Assembly (NCBI GenBank): GCA_964558295.1
Contig: CAZLDQ010000087.1
Span: forward strand, 1-22,991
Direction of reading: 5' to 3'
DNA: 22,991 bases
From: JBDKTH01 sp964558295
Lineage (GTDB): Bacteria; Planctomycetota; Planctomycetia; Pirellulales; Thermoguttaceae
Position 1 is the first letter of the stretch. The number at the start of each line of letters is the position of its first letter. This document shows positions 7,056-14,677 of the stretch, piece by piece. The translations under genes and the position numbers were made by a program. The notes beneath the pieces were generated by a model. That model was not told the DNA's origin. It did not search any database and saw nothing but the letters and a program-made list of their open reading frames with translations.

Positions 7056-7493
7056 TTATCCTTCCGGCTTGGAAACGTCGATCAAAATCTCTTCCCGGCC
7101 GGAAACTTGGCGAATGATCGGGGAATGCTCGGCGTCGAATCGGCCTTTGAGGCGGTCAAAGTCGGGGTAGGGATCCCACTGGCGGACCGCTACGCGATAC
7201 TTACCTGGTGGGATTCCGTGTCCAGTCCGCCCGGGAACGGTGAAGTGTCCGTGTTCATCCAGATGAGCCGTTTCCGGATCCGTTGACTGTTTCTGGCCAT
7301 CGAGTCGATAGAACTCGAGTTGGATCAGTCCCAAACCCACATCCTGACGTTGGACCTTGAGCGGTTGGCCGGCGTTGGTTAACCGGCCATTTACCTGGAC
7401 GAGATTCTCGCTCGGAGCTTTTCCGCAACCGATGGCCAGTAGACACCCCAGGGTGGCAATGCAGGACCGCCAGCGGTACAGAACTTCAAGCAT
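7056..7493 (-). CDS. Lipoprotein with transthyretin-like beta-sandwich domain
   Basis: This is a 145-aa protein with a lipoprotein signal: TLGCLLAIGC, with Cys23 the expected lipid anchor. The mature part starts VQVNGRLTNAGQPLKV, continues with a strand carrying AHLDEHGHFTVPG, and then GIPPGKYRVAVRQWDP. This V-x-G-x-V/L...G-x-P-L...D-x-x-G-x-F...G-I-x-x-G-x-Y-x-V order is the transthyretin/carboxypeptidase-regulatory-like fold that commonly sits beside DUF1559 genes in planctomycetes. The ATG at 7493 is preferred because it begins the signal peptide and has AGGA upstream; a GTG at 7544 would add 17 non-signal residues. It starts 57 nt after the DUF1559 stop and ends 21 nt before the protease start. 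Confidence 0.8.
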   Translation of the reverse strand: MLEVLYRWRSCIATLGCLLAIGCGKAPSENLVQVNGRLTNAGQPLKVQRQDVGLGLIQLEFYRLDGQKQSTDPETAHLDEHGHFTVPGRTGHGIPPGKYRVAVRQWDPYPDFDRLKGRFDAEHSPIIRQVSGREEILIDVSKPEG

Positions 7494-7550
7494 GATCGGA
7501 TCCTGAGGAGGTTGGAACGGTGATCGGTTCTTCTCGCAGCGCACGAAGCC

Positions 7551-8531
7551 TTATTCCGGCAGATTGACAACCTCGCCATCGCGGCGACACCCGAGCCGCC
7601 GGAAGACGTCGAGTTCAAGAGTATAGGCGAGAAAGCGGACGGATCCGTCGCACAACGCGGCATTGAAACCTCCGGGATGGGACGAGCCAAACCGGTTGTC
7701 ACCATAGACGCTCGTGCTCGGGTCGATGAAATCGGCCATCGGCGCCCGGCTCGTCGATCGCATCACGTCATGATCCCAGCCCGAGGTGTAGCCTTCGTTG
7801 TCGTCACTCATCATTGTTTTCAAGTGGCCGACATTCAACCGCTTCTCACCCAGCAGCATTGTGTTGCTGGTTCCGTCCTTGATATGGTCGATTGAGATCG
7901 GGGCAAGAGAGGTCCATGTGGCACTGCTGGGGTTGGACGAATCGTACGTGACGAATTTGAATGTCGCTGTGACCGCGCCAACGCCCCCTTCGATTGATAG
8001 TGTCGTGCCGTTGGAACGCACAAACGAGGTGTCGCTCGTGCTGCCCGCGTAGTCGTTCTTGGCATGACCAAACGTTTTGCCCGAGCTGGGGAATTGATAC
8101 CAATCACTGGCACTGACGACCTCCGGCGAGCGGCGGGAGGGGCAAAAGAACATGGAGTTGGGCGTGCTGATGGCGACGATCGAACGGTCGACGTCGTCGG
8201 TGGCGCTGCCCCCAAGCCATACTGCTTCGGCTTCGATGTAAGGGAGAACCTGGAAACCCCAGCCGCCATGCTGATTGGGGGTGATCGCTGGCCGGCCGTT
8301 TTCGTAGGTCATGTGATGTGACCAACTTGGACCGCCGGCCGATGGCAACAGGCCATGGGCTGCTTGATGTTCATGAAAACCCAACGCCAACTGCTTGAGA
8401 TGGTTGACGCATTCGGATCGCCGGGCCGCCTCGCGGGCCGCCTGGGCGGCCGGCAACAACAAGGCGATTAAGATTCCAATGATGGCGATGACCACCAGCA
8501 GTTCGACCAGCGTGAACGCTCGACGTGACAT
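7551..8531 (-). CDS. DUF1559 domain-containing prepilin-like protein
   Basis: This is an intact 326-aa protein. The N-terminus MSRRA/FTLVELLVVIAIIG is a class III (type IV pilin-type) prepilin leader, cleaved after Ala5 with Glu at +5. The helix continues through LLLPAAQAAREAARRSECVNHLKQ, the standard DUF1559 start. The middle has the family landmarks FFCPSRR, KNDYAG and DGTSNTMLLGEK, and the C-terminus carries the H-X9-DG motif HPGGFNAALCDGSVRFL. A GGGGAGGG ribosome site precedes the ATG. DUF1559 proteins are expanded in planctomycetes and are thought to be pseudopilin-like exported proteins; individual functions are mostly unknown. It is the first gene of the apparent operon with the lipoprotein and metalloprotease. 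Confidence 0.95.
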   Translation of the reverse strand: MSRRAFTLVELLVVIAIIGILIALLLPAAQAAREAARRSECVNHLKQLALGFHEHQAAHGLLPSAGGPSWSHHMTYENGRPAITPNQHGGWGFQVLPYIEAEAVWLGGSATDDVDRSIVAISTPNSMFFCPSRRSPEVVSASDWYQFPSSGKTFGHAKNDYAGSTSDTSFVRSNGTTLSIEGGVGAVTATFKFVTYDSSNPSSATWTSLAPISIDHIKDGTSNTMLLGEKRLNVGHLKTMMSDDNEGYTSGWDHDVMRSTSRAPMADFIDPSTSVYGDNRFGSSHPGGFNAALCDGSVRFLAYTLELDVFRRLGCRRDGEVVNLPE

Positions 8532-8703
8532 TGCACCCTCCCCTGCCAGAGCAATTGGCTGTCAAGGAATAGTCGTTCGTTCCCCTGTCGTCGCAAGAAT
8601 ACTGTTCGTCATTGTGGCGTTGTTTTTCGACTGAGTCAACGATTGGTCAAAAAAGACTCCTGTCGGGGGAGGTCTCGATTCTCTCGATTTCTCGTGAACA
8701 ACG

Positions 8704-8742
8704 AAAAACGGCATCCTTGAGCGAGTGGCTCACGGATGCCGT
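8704..8742 (-). terminator. Rho-independent terminator for the 76-aa secreted protein gene
   Basis: Read on the minus strand, ACGGCATCC (8742-8734) pairs with GGATGCCGT (8716-8708). After one mismatch an inner stem TGAGC/GCTCA closes a 5-nt loop. Five T residues follow on the minus strand (8708-8704). It lies 57 nt beyond the stop codon of the gene at 8799-9029 and separates it from the DUF1559 operon. Confidence 0.85.
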
Positions 8743-8798
8743 GTCAATTGTGTATTGAACCCATCCGGAAAAAGAGAACTTCCCAATAAGGCTATTGC

Positions 8799-9029
8799 CT
8801 AACGACCGTAATAGAGCCGCCGCACGGTGTTGCCGTAGAAGTGACCGGGGCGATTGGGCCGCATCAGAAGCGGCATCTGGCGGATTGCTTGCCGTTCCGC
8901 CGCACGAGTCATGGGCGTCATCGGCGCGGTTACCACTTCTTGAGACGTTGCGGTGGGGGAAGCGGAGACCTGACTGGCCGCCAAAACGAGCAATGCGAGA
9001 ACGGCAGAGGCAATGAGGGAACGAAGCAT
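8799..9029 (-). CDS. Small secreted protein, 76 aa, unknown function
   Basis: The ATG at 9029 has AAGGA seven nt upstream and begins a good signal peptide (MLRSLIASAVLALLVLAASQ, cleavage near VSAS). The longer upstream open frame lacks these. The mature peptide is only about 50 residues: a Thr/Met-rich start (VVTAPMTPMTRAAERQA) and a basic, aromatic tail, RPNRPGHFYGNTVRRLYYGR. I believe similar tails occur in other short exported planctomycete proteins, but cannot name a family. A strong terminator follows, so it is transcribed alone. No function can be assigned. Confidence 0.7.
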   Translation of the reverse strand: MLRSLIASAVLALLVLAASQVSASPTATSQEVVTAPMTPMTRAAERQAIRQMPLLMRPNRPGHFYGNTVRRLYYGR

Positions 9030-9302
9030 CTTCGTGTTCCTTGTGTACTGGGGGGAGCAGGCGGGGGAGAGGCGAGGCTCCAAGGCTATTTGAGCAATCC
9101 CACGGCCTTGACTACCCCTGGTGGGTGGTGGTGTTGGGCATTGCGTTCTCCAAAACGCTAGCAGTGACTCTCCCAAGAATCATCGTCAAATCAGAATAGG
9201 TTGATTAAGAAGATTGGGCAATCCGCTATTCTCGGAGTAGATACCCCCCTATATGTGCGGTTGTCGCTCGGAACTGCGCAAGAAGATTGGCGGTTTGGCG
9301 GC

Positions 9303-10658
9303 TCAGTTGAAGCCAAGTCCAGAGGAGTTGAGCACGCTGGTGCCGACCGTGCCGTCGGTGAGGCGGAACATTGTCGGGAAGCGGTCGAGCCAATCCTGAT
9401 TTGCGACTGGACAGTATTGCCTCGCGTTGCCTTCGATGGCGGCGACCGTTGGGATACGTGCAGAAAGTGAAGCGGAGTGGAGGAAGGAACGACTTGGGCA
9501 AGTCAAATCCTGGACGCAAAGAAACATCCGGTACTTCTGTGCCGCGGCGCCCATGAGCAGCGCTTCGGTGTGTCCCTTACACGCCTTGAGTGCCACACCG
9601 GAATAGCCAAGCTCGCGGCTGAGCAGAAGGCTCTCGAAGTCAACGAGCGCTTCGTCGATTACCACCGGCTTGATCTTGGCTGCGGCGTGCATGCGATTGT
9701 CGAGGTTTGCTCGCAGGTCCCGGCTCGTTGGCTGTTCGATGTACTGCAATCGCTTCAGGGCTTGAGGGGACTGCTCGCCGACCTTGGCCAGGAAATCAAG
9801 CACGTATTCCACGTTGGCGCATTTTTCATTGAAGTCAGCCGAATAAAACCAACTGGTGCAGCCCCGGGCAGCTTGGGCCGCTGACGCAACGCGCTCGATT
9901 GCCACAACACGCGCCACGTCCCAGGCTAGATCGTCGCCATTGAGCTTGATCTTCAGGTGGGTTAGTCCATCGGTTGCGATCCACTCGGGGAGCGTCTCGG
10001 GCAGGCCGTCGTTGATTCGGGTCGTGAGGTCGCCCTCGGTAAGCGGATCCAACGCGCCGATCAGGTGGTACAGCGGCATGCGCGGTTTGGGCTCCCGGAG
10101 GGTGTAGCGATCCAAATATTCGCCAGCGAAGTCTGCCGTAAGATAGGCGGACAAGTCGCAGTTGACAAATTCGGGGCCGAGCAGATTGTAGGAGTTCTCG
10201 CCGAGGGCTTTGCCATACGCGTCGTGGATCGCCGCTTCCAGAGGACTGGCGGCTACCAACTGTGCTAGCCGAGGCATCGGTTCCACCAAGCCTGCCGCCT
10301 GGGTGACCTCGGCGGCCAAAGGGGGATAGCTGGCGGCCAAGTCGTGGGTAATCTCCAGCGGATGTCCAAAATCTTGGTACTTGCCAGCCTCGTGACTTAG
10401 TCGCCGTCCCAACGCGACCATTGCTGCCAGAGTTTGCTCGGGCGTTAGCACTTTGCTTGGCCATGCCCAGGCGTTGCCCATGGGCATCGAGCCCACCCCC
10501 CAGCCACGCCGGCCATCGCGTGTCTCTGCCTCGACGCGGACTTCAAGCAGCGTCACGTCAGTCACCACTCGACCACCAAACTTGATCGGCGCACGGTAGG
10601 CGTACTGTTGGGTGGAGGTGGCGACCTGAAGCAGACGGATGTCGGTGCTTTTGGGCAT
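9303..10658 (-). CDS. Enolase-superfamily enzyme (mandelate racemase/muconate lactonizing type)
   Basis: This is a 451-aa cytoplasmic protein with the C-terminal beta-barrel of the enolase superfamily, whose members abstract a proton alpha to a carboxylate. The metal ligands appear in order: Asp275 in YSADFNE, Glu308 in YIEQP and Asp335 in VIDEA. A KxK motif (Lys236, Lys238 in THLKIKLN) and Lys358 or Lys361 in ALKACKG are the expected acid/base residues, placing it nearer the muconate-lactonizing/dipeptide-epimerase subgroup than enolase itself. It is longer than the usual 350-400 aa, mainly in the N-terminal capping half. The ATG at 10658 is set by AGGAG six nt upstream; an upstream ATG at 10802 is rejected. 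No catabolic neighbours point to a substrate, so the reaction is unassigned. Confidence 0.82.
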   Translation of the reverse strand: MPKSTDIRLLQVATSTQQYAYRAPIKFGGRVVTDVTLLEVRVEAETRDGRRGWGVGSMPMGNAWAWPSKVLTPEQTLAAMVALGRRLSHEAGKYQDFGHPLEITHDLAASYPPLAAEVTQAAGLVEPMPRLAQLVAASPLEAAIHDAYGKALGENSYNLLGPEFVNCDLSAYLTADFAGEYLDRYTLREPKPRMPLYHLIGALDPLTEGDLTTRINDGLPETLPEWIATDGLTHLKIKLNGDDLAWDVARVVAIERVASAAQAARGCTSWFYSADFNEKCANVEYVLDFLAKVGEQSPQALKRLQYIEQPTSRDLRANLDNRMHAAAKIKPVVIDEALVDFESLLLSRELGYSGVALKACKGHTEALLMGAAAQKYRMFLCVQDLTCPSRSFLHSASLSARIPTVAAIEGNARQYCPVANQDWLDRFPTMFRLTDGTVGTSVLNSSGLGFN

Positions 10659-10939
10659 GGGTTTCTCCTGGAGCGACAAGAAACGCGGCCACACGAGCCA
10701 CAGTTGAGGCATGGTCAACAGCAACGCGAGTATACCCGGTCTAAGGGATTGGAGCCACGGGGCTTGCGAAACGGGCCGCAATTTCGGTCGTCGCAGACGC
10801 AATATCAGGATCGCATGAGGAGCCTTTCAAGAAACACCGCCGCCGACCGGGACCGGCCGGCGAGTGACAACACGTGCTGGCGTGTGGCACCCAAGGGCAG
10901 TCCGGGTCGGCGGACGGGGAAGGGGCAGAAGTTGGCCGG

Positions 10940-11578
10940 TCAGACGAGTTGCTTACGCACTGCCCATACGGCCGCCTGGGTTCGGTCCGAGACCCCAATC
11001 TTGCGGAGAATGTGCTGGACATGCTCCTTAACGGTCTCGTAGCTGATATGGAGGGCCTGAGCGATTTCCTTGTTCGTCAGACCGTAGGCCAACTGGCGAA
11101 GGACTTCGCTTTCCCGTTGGGTCAGCGGCACTTCGACGTCGGCGGCCAGTCGTGGCGTGGCCAAGGCCCCGGTCACCCGGCGCAGTTCATCGCGGGTCCA
11201 GGCGCTTTCGCCCGCCGCAGCGCTCTTGATCGCCTTGATCAACTCTTCGCGGGTGCAGCCCTTCAGCAGGTAGCCGCTGGCGCCCAAGGCCACCGAGCGT
11301 GCGATATAAGTGGGGTTGTCGAATGTCGAAAGCATCAGGATTGGCAAGTCGGGCTTGTCCAGCTTGATGCGCCCCAGGGCCGTCAGGCCGTCGCCTTCGG
11401 GCATGCGGATGTCCAACAGTGCTACATCCACCTCGTTTTCCAAGGCATACTTGACCGCCGAATCTCCGGTGGCCACTTCGGCGACTACCTCAACGTCCGA
11501 GTCGGCCAGCATCGCTCGCAGCCCACTGCGAACCACTTCATGGTCGTCGGCGATCAACAGCTTCACTTTGTTGTTCAT
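10940..11578 (-). CDS. NarL/FixJ-family response regulator
   Basis: This 212-aa protein consists of a receiver domain and a LuxR-type DNA-binding domain. Receiver residues are Asp11-Asp12 (IADDHE), the phosphoacceptor Asp56 (ALLDIRMP), Ser84/Thr85 (LSTF) and Lys106 (YLLKG). The helix-turn-helix spans about 150-210: LTQRESEVLRQLAYG, then NKEIAQALHISYETVKEHV. It should bind DNA after phosphorylation by a histidine kinase, but none is encoded in the window. The ATG at 11578 (MNNKVKLLIADDHE) is preferred because GGAG precedes it; an in-frame ATG at 11608 would add ten residues. It is followed by 281 nt before the next minus-strand start, so co-transcription with the enolase-type gene is uncertain. 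Confidence 0.93.
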   Translation of the reverse strand: MNNKVKLLIADDHEVVRSGLRAMLADSDVEVVAEVATGDSAVKYALENEVDVALLDIRMPEGDGLTALGRIKLDKPDLPILMLSTFDNPTYIARSVALGASGYLLKGCTREELIKAIKSAAAGESAWTRDELRRVTGALATPRLAADVEVPLTQRESEVLRQLAYGLTNKEIAQALHISYETVKEHVQHILRKIGVSDRTQAAVWAVRKQLV

Positions 11579-11608
11579 TCCACACTCCGATTCATTCACT
11601 GATGGCAA

Positions 11609-12536
11609 TTTCGCGGGGCGGACAAGCCCATGACAACGCGCCGGGCAACCAGGGTCCCTCGCCGGAAACGTCGTCGGTTGTCATCCGGTTGACTGCCAAC
11701 CGGCGTCACTCATCCATTCCCCAAAACCAAGACCTGTTTATCCATCCACCCCGGTCACACGACCTGTGGACCACTAGTTCGACGGAGGACTCGACTCGCG
11801 GTCGATCCTCTATCTATTCCTCAACTGCGGGTGCGAACCACACGGGTTCGATATTTTGGGGCTGCACTCCATTGATCCGTGGCCATTTGCCTACCGCCCA
11901 ATGCTTCAAGCCCACAGCAACACTCATCGCCACGCCTGACATGCTCGTCATGCGGGGGTTCGTGATCTTCCCCGCAACGTGCCCCTCTAGTTGACGATCT
12001 GCTTGGCCCACCTCAATCATAACAGAAACTTTCTCGGGGGGCATCCCAGTCATCGAATTTCAGGGGGAACGGTCTGCTCGCCACTAGCACTTCAGAGATC
12101 ATAGCAGATGGCGGCTACTTACTACTAGGGGACGTATCCCACTAGAGACTGACTGTTTATAGCATAATTAGACGGGGAGTCAATCCCTCGGAGTAGCTCT
12201 ATTCTACGCCGGCAAAACCGAATTAAGTGCCCGACCAACAATTGTAACCTTCATAATAGGGGAAAGGTAGTGCTTTCCCCTCGATAGATTGGTATTGTTC
12301 TATTGTTTTGTCGCAAGAGGTCGCATATGTCCATGACGCTCTCTCGTGAGGGAGTATCGGGAAGGAGTGTCAGGATCGCATGCGGGCGCAAGACCGCAGT
12401 CCTCCTTCTCAACACTCTCTGGAGGGCTTCTGCCTATTCCTCGGTCCTTGGTTTTATGCGGAGAAGGTGTGTGTTGTTGCTGGGGGCAGCAAGCGACCGG
12501 AACCTACCGAAACGGCAGAATCTGCCACGCGTGCAA
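11609..12536. other. Long gene-poor region
   Basis: About 930 nt hold no confident gene. Features seen are a 7-bp hairpin at 11685-11703 (CCGGTTG/CAACCGG) upstream of the response regulator, the protein-like minus-strand ORF at 11814-12053, an A/T-rich patch around 12110-12300 with many stops, a perfect 8-bp hairpin at 12259-12280 (GGGGAAAG/CTTTCCCC, 6-nt loop), and a short palindromic hairpin at 12513-12525 (GGCAGA-A-TCTGCC). Base composition falls below that of the neighbouring genes in the A/T-rich patch. Confidence 0.6.
11814..12053 (-). pseudogene. Protein-like 79-codon ORF, possible C-terminal gene remnant
   Basis: The frame is opened by a TGA just upstream of the ATG at 12053. Neither this ATG nor the internal ATG at 12020 has a ribosome site. 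Even so the sequence reads like real protein: KVSVMIEVGQADRQLEGHV, then SMSGVAMSVAVGLKHWAVGK, then INGVQPQNIEPVWFAPAVEE, with codons typical of the neighbours. The order beta-strand, small-residue helix, then G-V-x-x-x-x-I-E-P-V is loosely like the C-terminus of saccharopine-dehydrogenase-type proteins, but this is a weak resemblance. No matching N-terminal part is found upstream, where stops are frequent. A decayed gene tail is the best reading; a real small protein or a chance ORF remain possible. Confidence 0.35.
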
Positions 12537-12574
12537 GAAAAGAAAAACGCCAACACCCTGGAGAGGTATTGGCG
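12537..12574 (-). terminator. Rho-independent terminator of tRNA-Cys
   Basis: On the minus strand CGCCAATACC (12574-12565) pairs over ten positions, including one G-U, with GGTGTTGGCG (12557-12548) around a 7-nt loop. It is followed by TTTTTCTTTTC. It begins about six nt after the tRNA 3' end. Confidence 0.88.
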
Positions 12575-12579
12575 AAAGG

Positions 12580-12650
12580 AGGCGCCGCCCAGATTCGAAC
12601 CGGGGATGGCGGATTTGCAATCCACTGCCTTACCACTTGGCTACGGCGCC
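12580..12650 (-). tRNA. tRNA-Cys (anticodon GCA)
   Basis: The minus strand folds as a complete cloverleaf of 71 nt including the discriminator. The 7-bp acceptor stem is GGCGCCG/CGGCGCC; the D stem is GCC/GGC; the anticodon arm is GTGGA-TTGCAAA-TCCGC with anticodon GCA; the T arm has TTCGAAT in the loop. The discriminator is U, as required for cysteinyl-tRNA identity. CCA is not encoded (CCTT follows the U), so the tail must be added by nucleotidyltransferase. It has its own promoter and terminator and no neighbouring tRNA. Confidence 0.96.
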
Positions 12651-12691
12651 CGATGGTAGCCCACTTCCGCATGTGTGCTGAAGTGGTCCGT

Positions 12692-12719
12692 ATATTACCG
12701 AAACAAAATCGGCTGTCAA
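12692..12719 (-). promoter_or_regulatory. Sigma-70-type promoter of tRNA-Cys
   Basis: On the minus strand a perfect TTGACA (12719-12714) is separated by 16 nt from TAATAT (12697-12692). Transcription would start near 12685 and leave a leader of about 35 nt before the tRNA. Confidence 0.65.
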
Positions 12720-13135
12720 GCTCCGGAAGGATTAGTCCAATCATATCAAATCTTCGGGCTGGGTGGAAGAGGCGGGGGCGGACTAGGTTGCCGGGGATTG
12801 TCCAGGAGGTTGTGTTACCGGTATCTCATTCAGGGGTTGGAGTTGACGCCATTGATTGGATGGATAACACGGGCTGCGCCATATGGGTGGTACGGAGATG
12901 AGTGGAGAGCGGGGGCGAATGGGGCTGAATCGTGCCCCTCATTGCTTGCCGGAGGTTCAGCTATTACAATGCCAGCTTTTCCTCGCGGAAAGCAGGTCTG
13001 TTGCAGCATCAGTCTGGAGGCCGCCTGTCACCGACGGCACGCCGTCCAACCCGTACTCCCAAAACTGATTCTTGCTGTGAGCGAGTCGTGGCGTTTTCAT
13101 TGCAGTCGATAAGCACAAGGACAACGGAATCAACC
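12720..13135. other. Gene-free region upstream of gnd with a possible promoter
   Basis: No gene is supported between the tRNA promoter and gnd. TTGCTT (12942-12947), a 17-nt spacer and TACAAT (12965-12970) on the plus strand make a plausible sigma-70-type promoter, which would give gnd a leader of roughly 160 nt. No riboswitch-like fold was recognised in the leader. Confidence 0.4.
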
Positions 13136-14584
13136 ATGGCAGAGAAGTGTGACATTGGCTTGATCGGACTGGCCGTGATGGGCGAGAACTTGGTTCTCAA
13201 TATGGAGAGCCGAGGCTACAAGGTGTGCGTGTTTAACCGCACGGTCAGCAAGGTGGACGAGTTCATTGGGGGGGCGGCGAAGGGGAAGAACATTGTTGGC
13301 GTCCATTCGATAGAAGATCTGGTGGCCAACCTTGCCACGCCTCGGAAGGTGATGTTGATGGTGAAGGCCGGGCCGGCGGTCGATGAGTTCATCGACAAGC
13401 TGATTCCACTGCTCTCCCCCGGCGATGTGATCATCGATGGCGGCAACACGCATTTTGCCGACACAGAGCGGCGCACACAATATGTGGAGTCGAAGGGCCT
13501 GTTGTATATCGGCACCGGCGTGTCGGGTGGCGAAGAGGGCGCGCTGAAGGGCCCGAGCATGATGCCTGGCGGCAGCGAAAAGGCTTGGCCACTGGTGAAG
13601 CCGATCTTCCAGGCGATCGCCGCAAAAGTCGGGCCGAACAACGACATCTCGTGCTGCGAATGGGTTGGTCCCCGTGGCGCTGGCCATTACGTGAAGATGG
13701 TCCACAATGGCATCGAGTATGGCGATATGCAACTGATCTGCGAGGCCTACTGGATGCTCAAGAAGGCTTTGGGCCTGTCGAATGAAGAGCTTTACGACGT
13801 CTTCGCCAAGTGGTACGACGGCGAGCTGAACAGCTATCTGATCGAGATTACCCGCGACATCTTCAGCGTCAAGGACCCCGAGACTGGCAAGTACCTGGTC
13901 GACTTGATTCTCGATACGGCCGGCGCGAAAGGAACCGGCAAGTGGATGAGCCAGTTGGCCCTGGATCTAGGTGTGCCGAGTACCTTGGTCACCGAGGCCG
14001 TTTATGCGCGATGCCTTTCGGCTCTCAAGGATGCTCGTATTCGGGCAAGCAGAGTGCTTACCGGCCCGTCGGGTACCTATCAAGGCAACAAGGACGAGTT
14101 CATCGAGCAAGTGCGCCAGGCGTTGTTTGCTTCGAAGATTTGCAGCTATGCTCAGGGGTTCGTGCAGATGCAGGCGGCAGCCGTAGAGCACAAGTGGCCG
14201 CTCCAGTTCGGCCCGATCGCCCTGTTATGGCGTGGCGGTTGCATCATTCGGGCCGTGTTTCTGGAACGGATCAAAGAGGCTTTCGATGCCAATCCGAACC
14301 TGGAAAACCTGCTCTTGGCCCCGTACTTCAAGCAGGCGGTCGACAAGGCCCAACCAGCCTGGCGGAACGTGGTCTGCACGGCTGTGCGATTGGGCATCCC
14401 CACGCCGGCGTTCTCTACGGCCTTGGCTTACTACGATGGCTATCGCGCCGAGTGTCTGCCTGCCAACTTGTTGCAGGCCCAACGCGACTACTTCGGCGCC
14501 CACACCTACCACCGGACCGACAAGCCCGGCCAGGGGCCGTTCCATACCGACTGGATCCGCGCCCGTAAGCCCCCCAAGGCATAA
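13136..14584 (+). CDS. gnd: 6-phosphogluconate dehydrogenase, decarboxylating
   Basis: This 482-aa protein is full length for the long NADP-dependent form. It oxidises and decarboxylates 6-phosphogluconate to ribulose 5-phosphate, yielding NADPH. The Rossmann motif is GLIGLAVMGENL (8-19), with NRT (35-37) after the second strand, typical of NADP preference. DGGNTHF (101-107), GTGVSGGEEGA (126-136) and HYVKMVHNGIEYGDMQ (184-199) carry the substrate site and catalytic Lys187. The C-terminal helical domain ends with YHRTDKPGQGPFHTDW, the arm that reaches into the partner subunit. The ATG at 13136 matches the family start although the ribosome site is weak; the frame is open 204 nt upstream without family resemblance. 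It leads a cluster with an SDR and zwf. Confidence 0.97.
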   Translation: MAEKCDIGLIGLAVMGENLVLNMESRGYKVCVFNRTVSKVDEFIGGAAKGKNIVGVHSIEDLVANLATPRKVMLMVKAGPAVDEFIDKLIPLLSPGDVIIDGGNTHFADTERRTQYVESKGLLYIGTGVSGGEEGALKGPSMMPGGSEKAWPLVKPIFQAIAAKVGPNNDISCCEWVGPRGAGHYVKMVHNGIEYGDMQLICEAYWMLKKALGLSNEELYDVFAKWYDGELNSYLIEITRDIFSVKDPETGKYLVDLILDTAGAKGTGKWMSQLALDLGVPSTLVTEAVYARCLSALKDARIRASRVLTGPSGTYQGNKDEFIEQVRQALFASKICSYAQGFVQMQAAAVEHKWPLQFGPIALLWRGGCIIRAVFLERIKEAFDANPNLENLLLAPYFKQAVDKAQPAWRNVVCTAVRLGIPTPAFSTALAYYDGYRAECLPANLLQAQRDYFGAHTYHRTDKPGQGPFHTDWIRARKPPKA

Positions 14585-14613
14585 GGCTCGGGGGATGCTT
14601 GAGAACGACGATG

Positions 14614-14643
14614 GGGGCGGCAGGCTTCCAGCCGCCCCGTTTT
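14614..14643 (+). terminator. Possible terminator or attenuator between gnd and the SDR gene
   Basis: GGGGCGGC (14614-14621) and GCCGCCCC (14631-14638) form a perfect 8-bp stem with a 9-nt loop, followed by G and only four T residues. It lies 29 nt after the gnd stop. The short T run suggests partial termination that would lower expression of the SDR relative to gnd. Confidence 0.5.
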
Positions 14644-14677
14644 GGCATACAGCTTTTCTCTTGTTTGGGAGTTGACG

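Noticed and set aside
10659..10802. N-terminal extension of the enolase-type gene with a hydrophobic segment
   Set aside because: AGGAG lies directly before the ATG at 10658, the family starts there, and the enzyme is cytoplasmic. The upstream frame is open by chance.
10841..10862. 8-bp G/C-rich hairpin after the response-regulator gene on the minus strand
   Set aside because: The stem contains a G-U pair and is followed by only three T residues after several other bases, about 80 nt from the stop. It is too weak to call a terminator.
12259..12280. Perfect hairpin GGGGAAAG/CTTTCCCC as a terminator
   Set aside because: No T tract follows on either strand and no gene ends nearby. It is recorded only as part of the gene-poor region.
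12303..12901. Several plus-strand ORFs across the tRNA region
   Set aside because: They run antisense through the tRNA-Cys gene and its terminator, overlap each other in different frames and have no recognisable domains.
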